A stretch of DNA of 64,000 nt from Volutella citrinella (lineage: Eukaryota; Ascomycota; Sordariomycetes; Hypocreales; Nectriaceae): assembly GCA_034401135.1 (NCBI GenBank), contig JAWZSP010000006.1, positions 3,224,001 through 3,288,000 of the forward strand, in the 5' to 3' direction. Below the pieces are notes generated by a model. It made no database searches. It had not been told where the DNA came from and was given only the letters and a program-made list of their open reading frames with translations. The translations under genes were made by a program, and so were the position numbers. The number at the start of each line of letters is the position of its first letter. Position 1 is the first letter of the stretch. Below are positions 1 through 11,986 of the stretch, piece by piece.

Positions 1-412
1 GCCTGCCTCCCCATTTTGTCCCACTGACGCCCTCGCCAGTTGAGTTATGCCACCGGAACCCGTAAACTCGCCCGAGGGAATCTTGATTTGCACCAGTAAA
101 AGATGCAACACGCTAAACCGCCACAGTGGTGTATGTAAAAAAATGCGCCAAACTCCAATGCTGGATACTAGATAAGACAACAAAAGGGACTCTGCAGACA
201 GTAGTTCATCGAGTCATAAACGTGACGAGGGGCAACGCGATGCTGTGCGGGGCATTTCGCACAAAGGGTTTTCCTCTGCCTCTCAGGGGTGCGAACTCTT
301 GACCACTGTCAGAGTTGACCCGAGACCGAGACTGTTGCACGACGCTCCCAGGCCTTTGGTGCCGTGCCGTTGAGTTCAAAGTTCTTGAACTCGAACTCAG
401 ACACGCCGGCAC
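1..412. other. 3' flank of the SAT4-type kinase gene
   Basis: No gene is supported between the left window edge and the kinase stop codon. The only open frame here is short, lacks recognisable protein features and directly abuts the kinase stop on the same strand, as expected of 3' untranslated sequence. Confidence 0.6.
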
Positions 413-1978
413 TTAAAGGCCCTCTTCGCCAGCTTTACACAGCTTGATTTCGCGAACCCACTCGGACTTGAGAACTTGGGCGGCTGTCAGTCGACGGGTC
501 GGATGAGGGTCAAGGACTGAATAGATAACATTGCGACAACGTGCCTAGGCGCGCAGTTAGCATCACCGCCGCCCTGCATTCATAATGAACCCGCTTACCC
601 TTTGCAATGATTCAATAGGACCATAGCCCTCTTCATCACGACGGCCCTCGAGGTATCGGGCATAAAATTCATCCTCGTCCTTCTTTGCCAACCGCCAGAG
701 ATGACGGCCTGTACGCATAGCCATGTAGATGACACCACATGCCCACACGTCAACCGCCCTCGCATCGAATTCCCTGTCGGTGTACTCCTCGGGGGCAATG
801 TATGGCGCAGAGCCGCAGAGGCCAGAGACCATGTGTGCATCCGTCTCCCAAGCCATCCGAAAGCATTCTCCGTTACCAAAATCCGTTATCTTTAGACCGC
901 CATGTGTGGTGAGGAGGAGGTTCTCCGGCTTGAGATCACGATGGGCCACGCCCATCTCGTGCAAGTACTCGACGCCCCGCATCATTTGCTTGAAGAAGCA
1001 ATCGGCCTCTTGGGTTTCAAGCTTGCCACTCGAGAGCACGAGGCTATATAAGTCGCCACCGGCACAAAACTCCATTACCTCGCAGTAATCACCCTTGGCA
1101 TCCTTGAGCAGGTCAAGAGTGTGGATGACATTTGGATGGCGGAGCGATGATGAAATGCAGAACTCTGCTGTCAAGCGCTTGCTATACTTCTTTTCCGTCT
1201 CCTCCGGTCGACGACGGAATTCCTTGACAGCAAAGAGCTTTTCCCCGCTACCCCCAACCTTCTTGTGCGAGATTCGGACGATTCCAAACGCGCCGCGGCC
1301 AACAACCTCCTGGCACTTGCCGTACTTTTCAACTAGAGTGGACGTGGCGTTGGGACCGCCCTTTTTGTCGCCGGCTTCTTCCTTCTCCTGTCTGAGTGAA
1401 TCGACCCAGTTGGAGACAAGGGAGAGATCATGGTCGGGTGCTTCTTGTTGTTTCTTGCCCAGAATCGACCTGAACATGTCAGAAAGCTTCTCTTGCCGAC
1501 GACTGGATCTTAGATGGTGCTCATGACCACCCTGCACATCAGAAAGTGTGGTGAATCGCTGAGAAGGCTCCTTCGCGGCGGAGGTCTTGCTTGGCTTGGT
1601 TACCGTAGTGGCTGCCTCGGTCGGCCTCGTCGAAGTCTTTTCCGGCCCCTTATCGGAATTAGATGGTCTTGGGGCAGCGGGAGTAGATGTGCCATTGGTA
1701 GAGGAAGCCCTCGAGCGATTGGGTAGGTCAGCTCCGGGAGTTGGCGAAGGAGTGTGGCGCGTGTCCTTGGAGGAAAACATGCGGGTAAGGCGGTCTTTGA
1801 CAGAGGCCCTGTCGGCGGGCTTCAAGTGCGCATCGGGAACGGGACTGCCGTTCACGGCGGCGCCATTTTGCGGTTTCAAGGCTGGCGACTTCTTGGGCGC
1901 ATCCTGAGACTTGATTGAAGAAGGTTTCGAGCTCGACGCGGAGGGGGGTTTTGATGCTGAGCTAGGCGTTCCTGGCAT
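413..1978 (-). CDS. SAT4: HAL4/SAT4-type serine/threonine protein kinase
   Basis: Two exons, 599..1978 and 413..544, give 503 residues. The 54-nt intron (545..598) has donor GTAAGC, branch TGCTAAC and acceptor CTAG. Splicing replaces an early stop with the end of the kinase C-lobe (RNVIYSVLDPHPTRRLTA), which confirms it. The first ~215 residues are Ser/Pro/Thr-rich and disordered. The kinase domain covers about 216-495: GRGAFG loop, VKEF lysine K252, HRDLKPEN at 346-353 and DFGNGECF at 366-373. The DFGNGE form and the APYIAPEE segment are typical of the fungal HAL group. In yeast Hal4/Hal5 stabilise the Trk potassium transporters and set salt tolerance; that role here is inferred from family. 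The start MPGTPSS was chosen because the 68 in-frame codons upstream look like 5' leader. Confidence 0.9.
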
Positions 1979-4823
1979 TTTCGCAAGGGGGTTATTCAGG
2001 AGACGCGAGATTGATGGTGACGCGGGGCAGTAGTGATGGTAAGAGCTGTAGGTAGGGCAAGGGTGATGCAAGCAGAGTTGCACCACGACAGATGGCAACA
2101 ACCGCTGGAAATGCGCCGAGTGGCGTACGACGCGAGGTCGGCCGAAAGAAGAAGACTCGAAGGTGTTGTGCAAGCGATGCAAGAGCGAAGCTTTCGGAGG
2201 CGGAAGCCGCCCGATAATAAGGTGTTAAGTAGTCGGCAAGCTGTTGCGTTGCTGTGTATGCGGGTTGGGTCGGTTGGAGGGTGCGAGTGACCGACGTCAG
2301 AGCAGAGTGATGGCCGGGATTATGGCAGCGGAGCGGCAGGGCTATTTGAGCACAGTGCGCCAGAGCGCCGGCGGGCTTTCAGTGGTGTTCTGATACAAAG
2401 CGTGAGGGCGAACAGCGATCAGGAATAAAGATGTCGCGAAACAGTTAAAAATCGTGACAAAAAGCCCAGTGGGTGTTCGGCCGCAGAAGAAGGGATCGGC
2501 TGATGCCAAGATGCGCCGTCAGGAAATCCGATGTTGCGACGTGCGAGTAGGGCGAGTCCAAGCAGAAGAGTTGGAGGCTCACGAGTGTCGCAGTGGGTGG
2601 CGCAGAGGACGCTGAGAGGCGGGATGGGCTCAGGCCCAGCGTGGAGCTGCTCGTACCACGAACGAAATGGGGCGATCCGCCTGCCTCGCTGGGATGGGAG
2701 CCGATGGGATTCGTGGAAAAGAAGAAAAGGGAGGGAGAGGAGGGTAGGGAGACGGCGGAGGAGAAGACGAGCGGGAATTTAAGGCTCCCCAGGTGGGATA
2801 AGGCGAAAAAGCGCAAAAAGCGAGTAGGTTGAGGGCTTTGGGCGAGTCCAGCCAGTCGCCAGAATATGGGTGGTACGGGTGCGGTACGTCTCTTTAGCTT
2901 AGTGATGAACGAAATGAAAGCAGGCAGGGCCGAGGCGAGCGGATACCGCTAAAAGGCCACTACGACAGGCACGGCAGGATTTTGGTTCTGTGGGATACGC
3001 AGGAGTGGGCGACATTGGCCGGTACACCACGCCGAGGCCTCTCACCAGCCGATATTTCGTACCGATTGTTTCGCAGTGTGCTGCTCGCACTAATGCCGTG
3101 GGCAGGGCAGGCTGGTAGGGTCGGGGTGGGACCGTTGCCGTCTTGGGCGGTTGCCTTCGCCCCCGGGGCAAGCCCAGAGCACTTGCAGCGGGGAGGCATG
3201 GCATCGAAAACCCAGGGCAAGCAAGCCGCATGGTGCTGTCAATACGTCGCTGTACCTTGAGCGCCGCTGAGGATACCGCGACAGCCCTGGTACTGCCCGG
3301 GTAGGTCTCGTGCTGGGCGGTGACAGCCGGTGGTGGTGGCTCCTGCCTCGACTCTGGACCGTTCCACTGAGCAGGAGTGCAAGCCCCGGACTAAGCGCAG
3401 TGCAGCGCAGTTCTGCACATGCCGGCGGGGTCAGCCAGAGAGACCAGTGCCTTATTACTTATTCCTTTCCGCCGCCTCGCTTGTGCGGGACCTGGTTGAG
3501 GAATCCGTTCAAGGCGCGCGGTTCGGACGGGGATGCCTCGGAGATGGGCAAGACGCCTGCAGGTTGAAGTCGTCCACGTAACTGAGGCGAGTATTACGGA
3601 TACATAACCCCAAGGGGCGACCCCAGCCCGCCAAGTCCTGCCTTGACTGGGGGTCTACCTTTCTCCCGGCGTCGTCTGCACTGCACAGCTGAAGCCATTG
3701 TTGTGGGAAGAGTAATAAGAGGGGGAGGTAAGTCGACGGCATAATTTACCCTTCTGGACAGTTTTCAGCATCTAAGCACTACTACTGCTCGGCCATGAGA
3801 GCGAGTAGCTGGCGATCTTCCATCCTATCCACGTGGACACTGGCCAACATGACCGAGATGCATGATGATAATCAGCCGACACCGCTCAATGGTCAATTAC
3901 CAGCAACAGCTTCAGACATACTTGACTACAGCTCTGGTCCCGGCGTAGGTGGGATGGGGGCCTGTCGAATGATTATTCCGTGGCCATAGCCGGCAATCAA
4001 CAAGCCGGTTGGCTGGGCTGGTACTGGCGGGTTTCTCGAACGCCCAAGGTGTCGTGATGCTTCCCACCAGTGAAGCAAGGCGAGCTAATAAGAAATTGAA
4101 GTGCAGACAGTCGAGGGTATGACGAGGAGGCGGACCAGCGACCAGTGGGAGACGTGGAAAAGGAGGGGTCTCGCCTTGCCCCCCTCCATCAGAGAGGCAC
4201 GCCGCACGACTCGCAGTGGTTGAATCACCAGACAGACAGCAACAACCTTAGTGCTGCAGTTCTGAGGCGATGCAGCTGCAAGATGCGATGCAGTGCGCAG
4301 GTCGGCGGATCCCACCCTTCTTCTTGGCTCGAGTGCTCGCGGGCGCAGGGAGGGGGGCCACAAGGCATGTGTTTGTCCTTCCTGGGCAAGTCTGAGGTGA
4401 AGCTCAATTGTGTACGGCCCGTGTAAACATCACGAGAAAATGTGCCGGCCCCAGACACAGCTACCAACTGCCGGGCGCTTGGACAAGCTCCCAAGTGCGC
4501 CGCAGACTCTGTGGGTGCCGGCTCCTGGGAGGGACAGAGGGTTGAGGCGCACAACTGACACCCGAGTGCTGCGTGTGGCGACGCCTGGGAAGCTATCCCT
4601 GGACAACCGACCTGCCCTCCTCAGAGGTTGACACTCGACAGCGTGTCCGTATCCGCTGCCCCAGTGCTCTGCCGATGTAGACAGAGGAATCCAGCAGCGA
4701 TATGTCAGCAACGGCTGGCATTTTCTAGAGGCAACTGCCGCTGAATCACTTCGTTTGGCTCCCAGGCCGGGCGCGAGAGGTCTCCCCCGGCTCGGTCTGC
4801 AGGTTCGTCCGCGGTGACGGAAG

Positions 4824-4858
4824 CTTCAGCCTTCAGCCTTCAGCCTCCAGCCTCCAGC
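4824..4858. repeat. Tandem 7-bp repeat, five copies
   Basis: Three exact copies of CTTCAGC are followed by two of CTCCAGC, end to end. It is a small microsatellite in intergenic DNA with no visible function. Confidence 0.85.
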
Positions 4859-5879
4859 TTTCGGTGCTTGCCCCTCGCAAGGCGGCCCACACATAAAGGA
4901 CAATGCCAAGCAAAATGGCGCATAGGTCAGCGCTGCTGCGGGCTCGAGCGCCAGCAAACCAAGATGGCAATTGAGATCCGACTAGACAGGGATGCCAAAA
5001 TGTGGAGAGAGCCAGCGCCATGTCGCCGTCCGGCTGGTCTTCATGTTCCACGACTGACCAGCGGCCAGACTCCCGGCTGCAGCGCTGCGGCGTCGCAGCC
5101 TTTGGGCTCATCCTAGTATCGCAGGATCCGATCAGTGAGTCTTTTGCCGCGTTGCGACGTCCGGCTACTGGTCCCGGCCTTGGGGGCTTGAGCGAGAACG
5201 ATAGTGTTGCCCGCACTGTGCGGAGATCGACGGCGAACTGCACGGCGCATGGGCAGAGAGTGGCATCACTGTCAGGAACGACGTCATCCCCACTAACCGC
5301 AACCCAGTCACCGACACCAAAACCCAAACCAGGAAAAAAAAAGGAAGAAGGAAAAAGGTTCATGATCCTTTATTCCAGAACGTTTCTCGCATCTTTCTAG
5401 TCACTTTCACTGGCAACTCTCGCAAACCTTGGAAAATGGGACCTCAATCCGTCCCCACACAGCAAGCACCTCATTTCCGTTGATTGACAAAGACAGTGTG
5501 CTTAATTGTTTGCGCATCATCCCAGACGCGGTGAAGCGACTCTTGTCCAAGTGGCCGAGCACGCTCACAGACAACTCCCACATAGCATCGAGCTAGCGTT
5601 GGACTTACTCGAGGCCGAAGCGGACAACCCTGGCTGACTTGCCAGTTTATCGGGATTTACCAAGCCATGGTCCTAAACCTTCGACGCCTACAATATGGGA
5701 GTTGTACACAGCGCATCGTTATTGATGCAGTTGTCAACATCCATTAGATTTGCACACACCTGACAAATGTCAAGATCATCGAATTATGGGGATGTGGGGC
5801 TTCCTATTCAGAGGCCTCCCGGTCAATTACTACTCCCGAGGAGTCTCATCTCCCCAAGACTAGGTTCCCACATCTACTG

Positions 5880-5891
5880 ACTACTAGTAGT
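5880..5891. repeat. 12-bp perfect palindrome ACTACTAGTAGT (copy 1)
   Basis: The sequence equals its own reverse complement. The same 12-mer occurs at 47732-47743 and 52839-52850, always between genes. Confidence 0.8.
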
Positions 5892-7490
5892 AGTCGTATG
5901 TACGCGCAACAATTTCCTGTCCTCTCTGACCAGCTGCCGAGAGATACGTCACCCTCTACTACAGCCCGCTCAACCATGACTGCTTAACCACGACCCATCC
6001 GTTGCTAGCTGGCACGGACAGATTTGACCCCTGCATCGCTCACCGGCTTTTGAGCCCCACGATGCGACATCCACATACAACGTACATATCTACTACATCC
6101 AACTGGGTGCACACCGAAGATGTGAGATTAATCTGCCCGCTTCCTCGCCCGACAAAAAAAAATGACGGTCTATGGCAGCCCAATGCCAATGTGTATCTCT
6201 GCCATTGCAATACTGTCGAATTGAAAGCAATGGCTGCCGCGCAATTGCGTCCGGCGGACATTGTGTGGTCGACTCAGATACGAAGGACGACAACAAAAAA
6301 AAAAGTCTCCCTCACATGCGCCCAGGACCACGCCGAAAACCCGGACCGGACAGCTCATGCTAGGTTGCGCAACTGATACATGGCATACCATCGCCATCAC
6401 CATCTCCCCGTGCTCTTTCGCATTGATCTCACTGGCTCAATTCAAGCAGCATCTCAACCAACTACCTAGTAGTACCTACCTTGCCCAGCAGTCAGCACGC
6501 CGCCCTGGTACCCGTCAAGCTTATCCGAGCTCTATTTCCAAATCCCTGTCTTGTGCTCACCTACCATGTCTCACGGCAGAGGGCGCAACCCGCTAATTAT
6601 ACGCGACAGGGAGCGGGACGCGTTGTAGAGTGACACCTCACACGTGGCAAAGAGCACTTATATGCGAGGTACCGTCCCGTTGGCCCTGGATCTGGACCAT
6701 GTACCCTTATGCAACATCCAACGAGTCAACCTGGAAATGATCCATCCAACCCGCCTCGGAACGTCCTCCGTTGCAGCAGCGCAACGCACCAATGCATCAA
6801 GCCCGGGTTGAGCCTTCAGCATGCTGATAAGGCTCTGCCGCAGCTGCTGTGCCTCCTTTCGAGGTGCATTCACATACCCGGCTTGTCGCGAACCAGTCCT
6901 GTTGCCGCAATTGCATAATGAGTGAAGACCGGTCTTGTCTGTGCGGTGTTTACGCCGGTGTGGTGAGAATGACACCTGAGAGGCCTTTTGTCAGCTCTCC
7001 AGTCGCTGCGCTGGAACCCACCGTGCATACGTATCAGACAGGTCACAAAATTGTGCCACATACACGGGCTGACCCTCGGTGGGTTCGCATACCCTCATCC
7101 AACACCATCGGAAACTTCTGTGTCGCTGTGCTGTGCAGGCATGCATGAAGGATCGTCCCGGATATACAACCAGTGTCACCGCCTCACCGGCCATTGTCCC
7201 TGGCTACCAGCGGGACCGCCAAGGCGCAACGACGCCGCGAGGGTGTCCAGATATCGAAGCTGCCATTGTACAGCTGTCGCATATTCAACTAGCGGTGCGT
7301 AGTTACAGGGACCCAGGGTATCATTTTCGTTTCGCGCCTCCCTCTTGTAACTCTCACAAGCGTCCTTCTCTAGCCCCTCATGCCCATCCCAACGCCTTTT
7401 CCATCCAGGGGCACATTTGACACGAAAAACTCTGGCGTGCATCAGATACTTTGGGCTTCTCTGTCCTCTTGTTCATCCAGACTTGCAGCA

Positions 7491-9748
7491 TCAGGGCGAG
7501 TCGGAAAGATCCAACTGAGACGCAAGCTTGGCCACCGCTCGGGTGGGTGACGTTGTGTGTTGTTGCTGAGCTGTAGCCACCGGTGTAGGTGTGTTGGATC
7601 CATCGGCAGCATTCTCTGCAGCATTCTGCACCCGGGAAATGCTCTGCGGGTCGTTGACGAATCTGGTGAGGTAGAGCGTGGGCGAGTGGGACGAGTTCTG
7701 GTTCGAAGTGATGCGTTCCACGGCGTTTTCGTAAGCCTTATCATAGATATCAAAGTCAACGCCCGTCGGCGAGTCTGACACCAGGTCCGGTGTGGCCTCG
7801 TCCATGGCAAAATCGTCTCTCGCCCCAGTTCCGATGCCTAGGAACAGCGGCTGTTCAGGCTCACTTGCCCCGTCGTGATTGGCGACGCCAATACTTCCCA
7901 CGCCGTGCGCTTTTCTACTGGCGAGGGCTCTCTCTTTCTGTGCGAGGAATGCCTCTATCACCTCTGCCTTGGCTTTCTCTTGGGCTGGATCGAAAGGTGC
8001 CGGTTTGGGGGAAGCTACCGGCGAGCCTGTCTTGGCCGCGGCCTCTGCACGTTTCCGCGCCAGGATGGCCTTGAAGCGATTCAATGCTTTCAAGACATAC
8101 ATTAGGTGGTTCATCTTACGTGTCAGGGCACGATTGACATCCAACTCGTTCGGTGCTTCAATCATATGCACGCAATTCTCCTCTGCCGGAAGAAGAGTGT
8201 CTTCCCCCCGGCATGTTACCCAGGGGTGTTCCTTGATACATTGTCAGTACATAGGCACGTAACTCGGTGGGCATGGTAAGTGCAGGAAGAAGATGACTAA
8301 CTCGGAGTTTATCCATCGTAATGCGCTTCTCAGGATCCTTCTCCATGAGCTTGCTCATGAGATCGACGAAATCGGGATTCTCATCGGCTGGCAGCTCGGG
8401 TTCCTCTTCCCTAATAGCGTCGTACATGTCGAGCACCCCATCTCGGTTGAAAGGAATTCGACCATATCTTAGGCAGTACAAGGTGACACCCATAGACCAG
8501 ATATCGGCGGCAGTACCTGAAACAGCTGAGTGCTTTCCGCAAAGCTCGGGGGGGAGGAAGGCCGGGGAGCCAGCCGACTTTTCGATGCGCATGTTGTCAG
8601 TCTTCTCAAACATCTCGGAGACGCCGAAGTCGACGATTTTTAGGACATTGTCGTCGGAAAGAAGCAAGTTGTCCGGCTTGATGTCCCTATGAATAACACC
8701 TTGGGCATGCACTTCGGAACGGTCAGCCAGTCATGCACCAAAAATAAAAGGGGGACAATTACGGTATTCGATGCCGAGGATCAAGTCGCGAAACCAGTGG
8801 CGGCATTGCTCCTCCGAGTACGGGGTGGCCTGTTCGTCCAGGCCAACTTTCATGATGACGCCCTTCTTGCACATTTCCAAGACCATGTAGAGGGAGTCCT
8901 CCTCGGGGTCGTCCAACACCTCGAAGAGCTGGACGAGGTTTTGATGGTTGAGCTTCTTCATAATGGCCATCTCCTCACGGATGAGATGCAGGGCATCATG
9001 TTGCTCCTCCGCGCAGGCTATGCCACGGAAGGGCCGGCCTCCAGGACGAGATCCGAGAGGTACTGGGCGCCGGGGCCCTTGACGAAGAATTGAGGACTGA
9101 TGGCGTCTGCGCAGCCTCGTCTTGGAGAATTCCTTGATGGCCTAAAGGGGACGGGGTCAACACTGACTGGTGGCGGGTGCATTAATTTTTTTTGGAAGAG
9201 CTCACGTATTCCTCGCCAAACTGGTCTTGAGCCTTGTGAACAGCGCCGTAGGAGCCTCTCCCAATCTCCTCGATAAGCGTGTACTGATTTACACGTTGGT
9301 GGGTGCGGCCGTCCATATCCTCGTTGGAGAATTCCGTCTGCGCATCCAGCGTTTCCTGCTCGACAAAGTGCCGTGTGAGGACCATCACCTTGACATGGCA
9401 ATCGCAAGCCAGTGTTGGAAACTTACAATGACTTCACGAGCAGCGCTTGGGGTGCGCTTGTGGTGCCTCATCGGGCTCCTGTAGCGGCGCATGTCCGTCG
9501 GCTCGGTGCTGCAGCAGGATCAGCTGGTGAATTCGACCACCGGAGAGCCGCGTTTCGACTGACAGGTGGTGGAGGAGTCGCGGGCGGTCCTCGTCGTCCT
9601 CGGCGACGGCGCCAGAAGTCTTGGCGGCGGCCGTGGCGGCCGCGGCGATTGGGTCCTCTTCATGATTGTCGACGCGAACCTGAGGGGAGGCCGGAAAGGT
9701 GAAGGACTGCTTGAGGTCGTGAGAGAGGGGGTCGTCTGGAGTGGCCAT
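7491..9748 (-). CDS. Calcium/calmodulin-dependent protein kinase kinase-type Ser/Thr kinase (SAK1/Ssp1 family)
   Basis: Six exons on the minus strand: 9564..9748, 9427..9508, 9206..9355, 8763..9141, 8302..8711 and 7491..8231, giving 648 residues. Introns are 51-71 nt with donors GTCAGT, GTAAGT, GTGAGC, GTAATT and GTTAGT. Kinase motifs in order: IGRGSYGAVH at 120-129, AIKEF with catalytic K142, HRDIKPDN at 273-280, DFGVSEMF at 293-300, the activation segment SAGSPAFLPPELC and EHPW at 403-406. The long Arg/Pro-rich insert after the AIKEF strand is characteristic of CaMKK-type kinases. Members phosphorylate the activation loop of SNF1/AMPK and CaM kinases in energy, calcium and stress signalling. 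The C-terminal ~230 residues are mostly disordered, with an Ala/Lys-rich helix. The first intron (9509..9563) is the least certain; it was placed because it restores frame with good donor, CTGAT branch and TGCAG acceptor. Confidence 0.92.
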
Positions 9749-10690
9749 GGCGGGAGATTGCACGATAAGGGGACGACGGGAGGTTGTGCGCGTCTGCGAT
9801 GGATGGGACGAACTTTGTCCGTGGGATGGTGTGCCCCGCTTGCGTCAGTTCAAGACCCCGCGTCAGTCAAGGATCTTTGTGCGATGGTCGGTCCAGAGGC
9901 ACAGAGATCGCAGCAGACAAGCAGGCCGCGGCAGACGGTGGGAGTGCGAGGCAAGGCCGTGGTAGGAGAGCAATAAGAGATGGCCGCCAGCAGGTGAGGT
10001 CAGAAATCGAGGGACGCGGGGGGTGGAGGCTAATAAAGTGCCAAATGATTACCCTCCGCTGAAGGGAAGGCCTTACCTGCCTACCGTGAGCGTGAGCGTC
10101 AGCGTATGGCACGGCACATCCGATGCCAAGTTCCAGCCCACATGGTAAGGCTGAGCAGCCCACCTCGCCTCGATGGCATGCTACAGGTACAGTCCCTACA
10201 CTGCAACCGCACTAGCTATCCGTTTTCCAGCTCCATCCCGCGCTGGCCAAACAAACCTGCCGGCTGCGGGAGCCATGCTCCAGTCGCGCGCCGTGGCGGC
10301 TTACACCCTCCCCTGCCGAAAGCAAGCGCAGCTGGGGCTCTTGGGCTCCAGCTACTACGTACTAGCCTGTAATTGCTCCTGCCTTACGGAACAGCCAGTC
10401 GAGGGGGATCCTCCACTGAGCCCCACTACAACCCCGAGCTCCTGGGCTCTGCCACCTGGAACTCCAGCGGACCAGCCGTTGTAGCATTCCCAAGGTGGGG
10501 CTAACCTGTCAGGAGTCCTCGACCTCTCCAACGACCAAACATTCAACATCCGCAACCTCCTCCGCATCGACAACCCAGAGAGCCCGCCAGCCGAGCCACC
10601 CACTCCACAATCAACCACTCCCCTCCTGGCCGACCCTCTCTCTGTCGCCCCTCCCGCCCCCGGCTGGAGCTGCCCAGCCGTCCCGTCGCC
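9749..10690. promoter_or_regulatory. Divergent promoter region between the CaMKK gene and BET5
   Basis: The 942 bp separate two divergently transcribed start codons. No supported open frame lies here. It must hold both promoters and leaders. The stretch just before the BET5 start is C/T-rich on the coding strand, as is usual for fungal leaders. Confidence 0.6.
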
Positions 10691-11286
10691 ATGGCTGTCT
10701 ACAGCTTCTTCATCTTCGACCGCCACAGCATGTCAACCTAGCAATCGTACATGTCACGGCGCTCCTTTCGCTGACTCTCGATTCCTCTATAGCCGAGTGC
10801 ATCTACTCCAAATCATGGCTCCCTCCTCCGCCCTCGGCGACTGACGCCAACGACGTCGCCGCGCAGCACGCCGTCAAGCCCCCCACCACCAACACCGCCG
10901 ACGAACACAAGCTGCTCTTCGGCACGATATTCTCCCTGCGCAACATGGTCCGCAAGCTTGGCGGCGACGACGACGCCTTCATCAGCTACCGCACCTCCCA
11001 GTACAAGCTGCACTTCTACGAGACCCCGGCCAACCTGCGCTTCGTCCTCCTCACAGACACGGCCACCATGAGCATGCGCAACGTCCTGCACCAGATCTAC
11101 ATTAACCTCTGGGTCGAATACGGTTCGTGTTTTCGCATCAATGGGAGTTGGACCTCGCTGTACTAACTTGTTGCGCCCCCAGTCGTGAAGAACCCCCTTG
11201 CCCCCGTCGAGCACAAGGGCGGCGATGGCGTCAAAAACGAGCTGTTTGAGCTTGGCCTGGATCAATTCATCCGTGGGCTCATGTGA
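10691..11286 (+). CDS. bet5: TRAPP complex core subunit BET5 (TRAPPC1)
   Basis: Three exons, 10691..10727, 10793..11122 and 11183..11286, give 156 residues. The N-terminus MAVYSFFIFDRH joined to TECIYSKSW is the signature opening of BET5. The longin-type core follows (LLFGTIFSLRNMVRKL, FISYRTSQYKLHFYETP, LRFVLLTD) and the protein ends GLDQFIRGLM. A Pro/Ala-rich insert of about 25 residues sits after the first strand. BET5 is a core subunit of TRAPP, the exchange-factor and tethering complex for Ypt1/Rab1 at the ER-Golgi boundary. The first intron (10728..10792) reads GC...AG rather than GT...AG; no GT donor in the area keeps the conserved frame. The second intron has donor GTTCGT and a TACTAAC branch site. 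Confidence 0.93.
10728..10792 (+). other. bet5: GC-AG intron in BET5
   Basis: The donor reads A|GCATGT and the acceptor CTATAG, with a CTGAC branch site. Splicing here gives the conserved DRHTECIY join; reading through hits a stop after three codons. GC-AG introns are a known minority class spliced by the major spliceosome. Confidence 0.8.
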
Positions 11287-11986
11287 GCTGGTCCCCTGCT
11301 CCTGCGCATGGTGAAAAAACCTCCGCCCTCCCCAGAATCCTCGGTTCGGACCGGGAGGGATATCAACCGCGGGCCTTGGGTCACCCAGCCACCGACCCAA
11401 GGGCCGGTAATCCGCAGACCTGTTGACACAGGGGCAAGGGGAATCAGGTCGCCAGCCCCGAAATCCCTCCAACGTCAGGCATCCCAGCCATGCTGCAATC
11501 CGAGGAAACCTCTCACGGCGTCTACCAAAATCGAAACCCATCTTCCACGTCGAGGACCGACTAGGCAGGCTGCGCCAAAAATCCGCGTCAAGATGGGCAG
11601 GACGGGGCCACGTTTAAAGAGAGGAGGCACATTGCAGACAACGGCGGCGGTGGACTAAAACATAGGATTGCTTCATGACGATAGAACTGAACACCGAACT
11701 GTACCAAAAACGCCCGTATCCGGCAATGTTACACGCGGGAGGTGCCGCCATTTCCCAGCCCAATGGCCTCTACCCGACTCCCCTTGAAAGCTTGCGTATC
11801 TTTTATGTGATTGTGTCAAATATGTGTGTGTGTGAGTGCGTGTGTGTGCATGCGTCTCTGTCAAATCCTGATGCCAATATAACCTGCCCAGTTCCACTTC
11901 TCCATCAGACACAGCCGGCCAGCCAAATTCCCAGTTCCCCTTGGATGATGTACACGTATGCCACATACGCCGCTCCGTTGCCCTCA
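11287..11986. other. Convergent intergenic region between BET5 and PEX3
   Basis: Both flanking genes end here, so the 700 bp are 3' untranslated and terminator sequence. A GT-rich microsatellite lies at 11822-11853. No gene is seen. Confidence 0.6.
11822..11853. repeat. TG-rich microsatellite
   Basis: Interrupted TG dinucleotide run in the 3' region shared by BET5 and PEX3. Confidence 0.75.

Larger units (their letters stand above)
1979..7490. other. Gene-free stretch between two kinase genes
   Basis: About 5.5 kb hold no coding region I can support. The part next to 1978 is the promoter and leader of the SAT4-type kinase and carries a purine-rich tract at about 2693-2775, a CT tract on that gene's strand and common in fungal promoters. 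The part next to 7490 is the 3' flank of the CaMKK gene. Open frames in between are short, lie on both strands and lack family motifs. A five-copy 7-bp repeat lies at 4824-4858 and a 12-bp palindrome at 5880-5891. Confidence 0.55.

Noticed and set aside
1979..2182. N-terminal extension of the SAT4-type kinase by 68 codons
   Set aside because: The frame is open, but the sequence is His/Ser/Tyr-rich and unlike the family start; MPGTPSS fits a normal beginning.
9509..9563. Frameshift or pseudogene in the CaMKK N-terminus
   Set aside because: The apparent frame break is resolved by a normal 55-nt intron with GTCAGT donor, CTGAT branch and TGCAG acceptor.
10813..11541. 242-codon minus-strand frame over BET5
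   Set aside because: BET5 on the + strand has family motifs and spliced exons; this frame has none.
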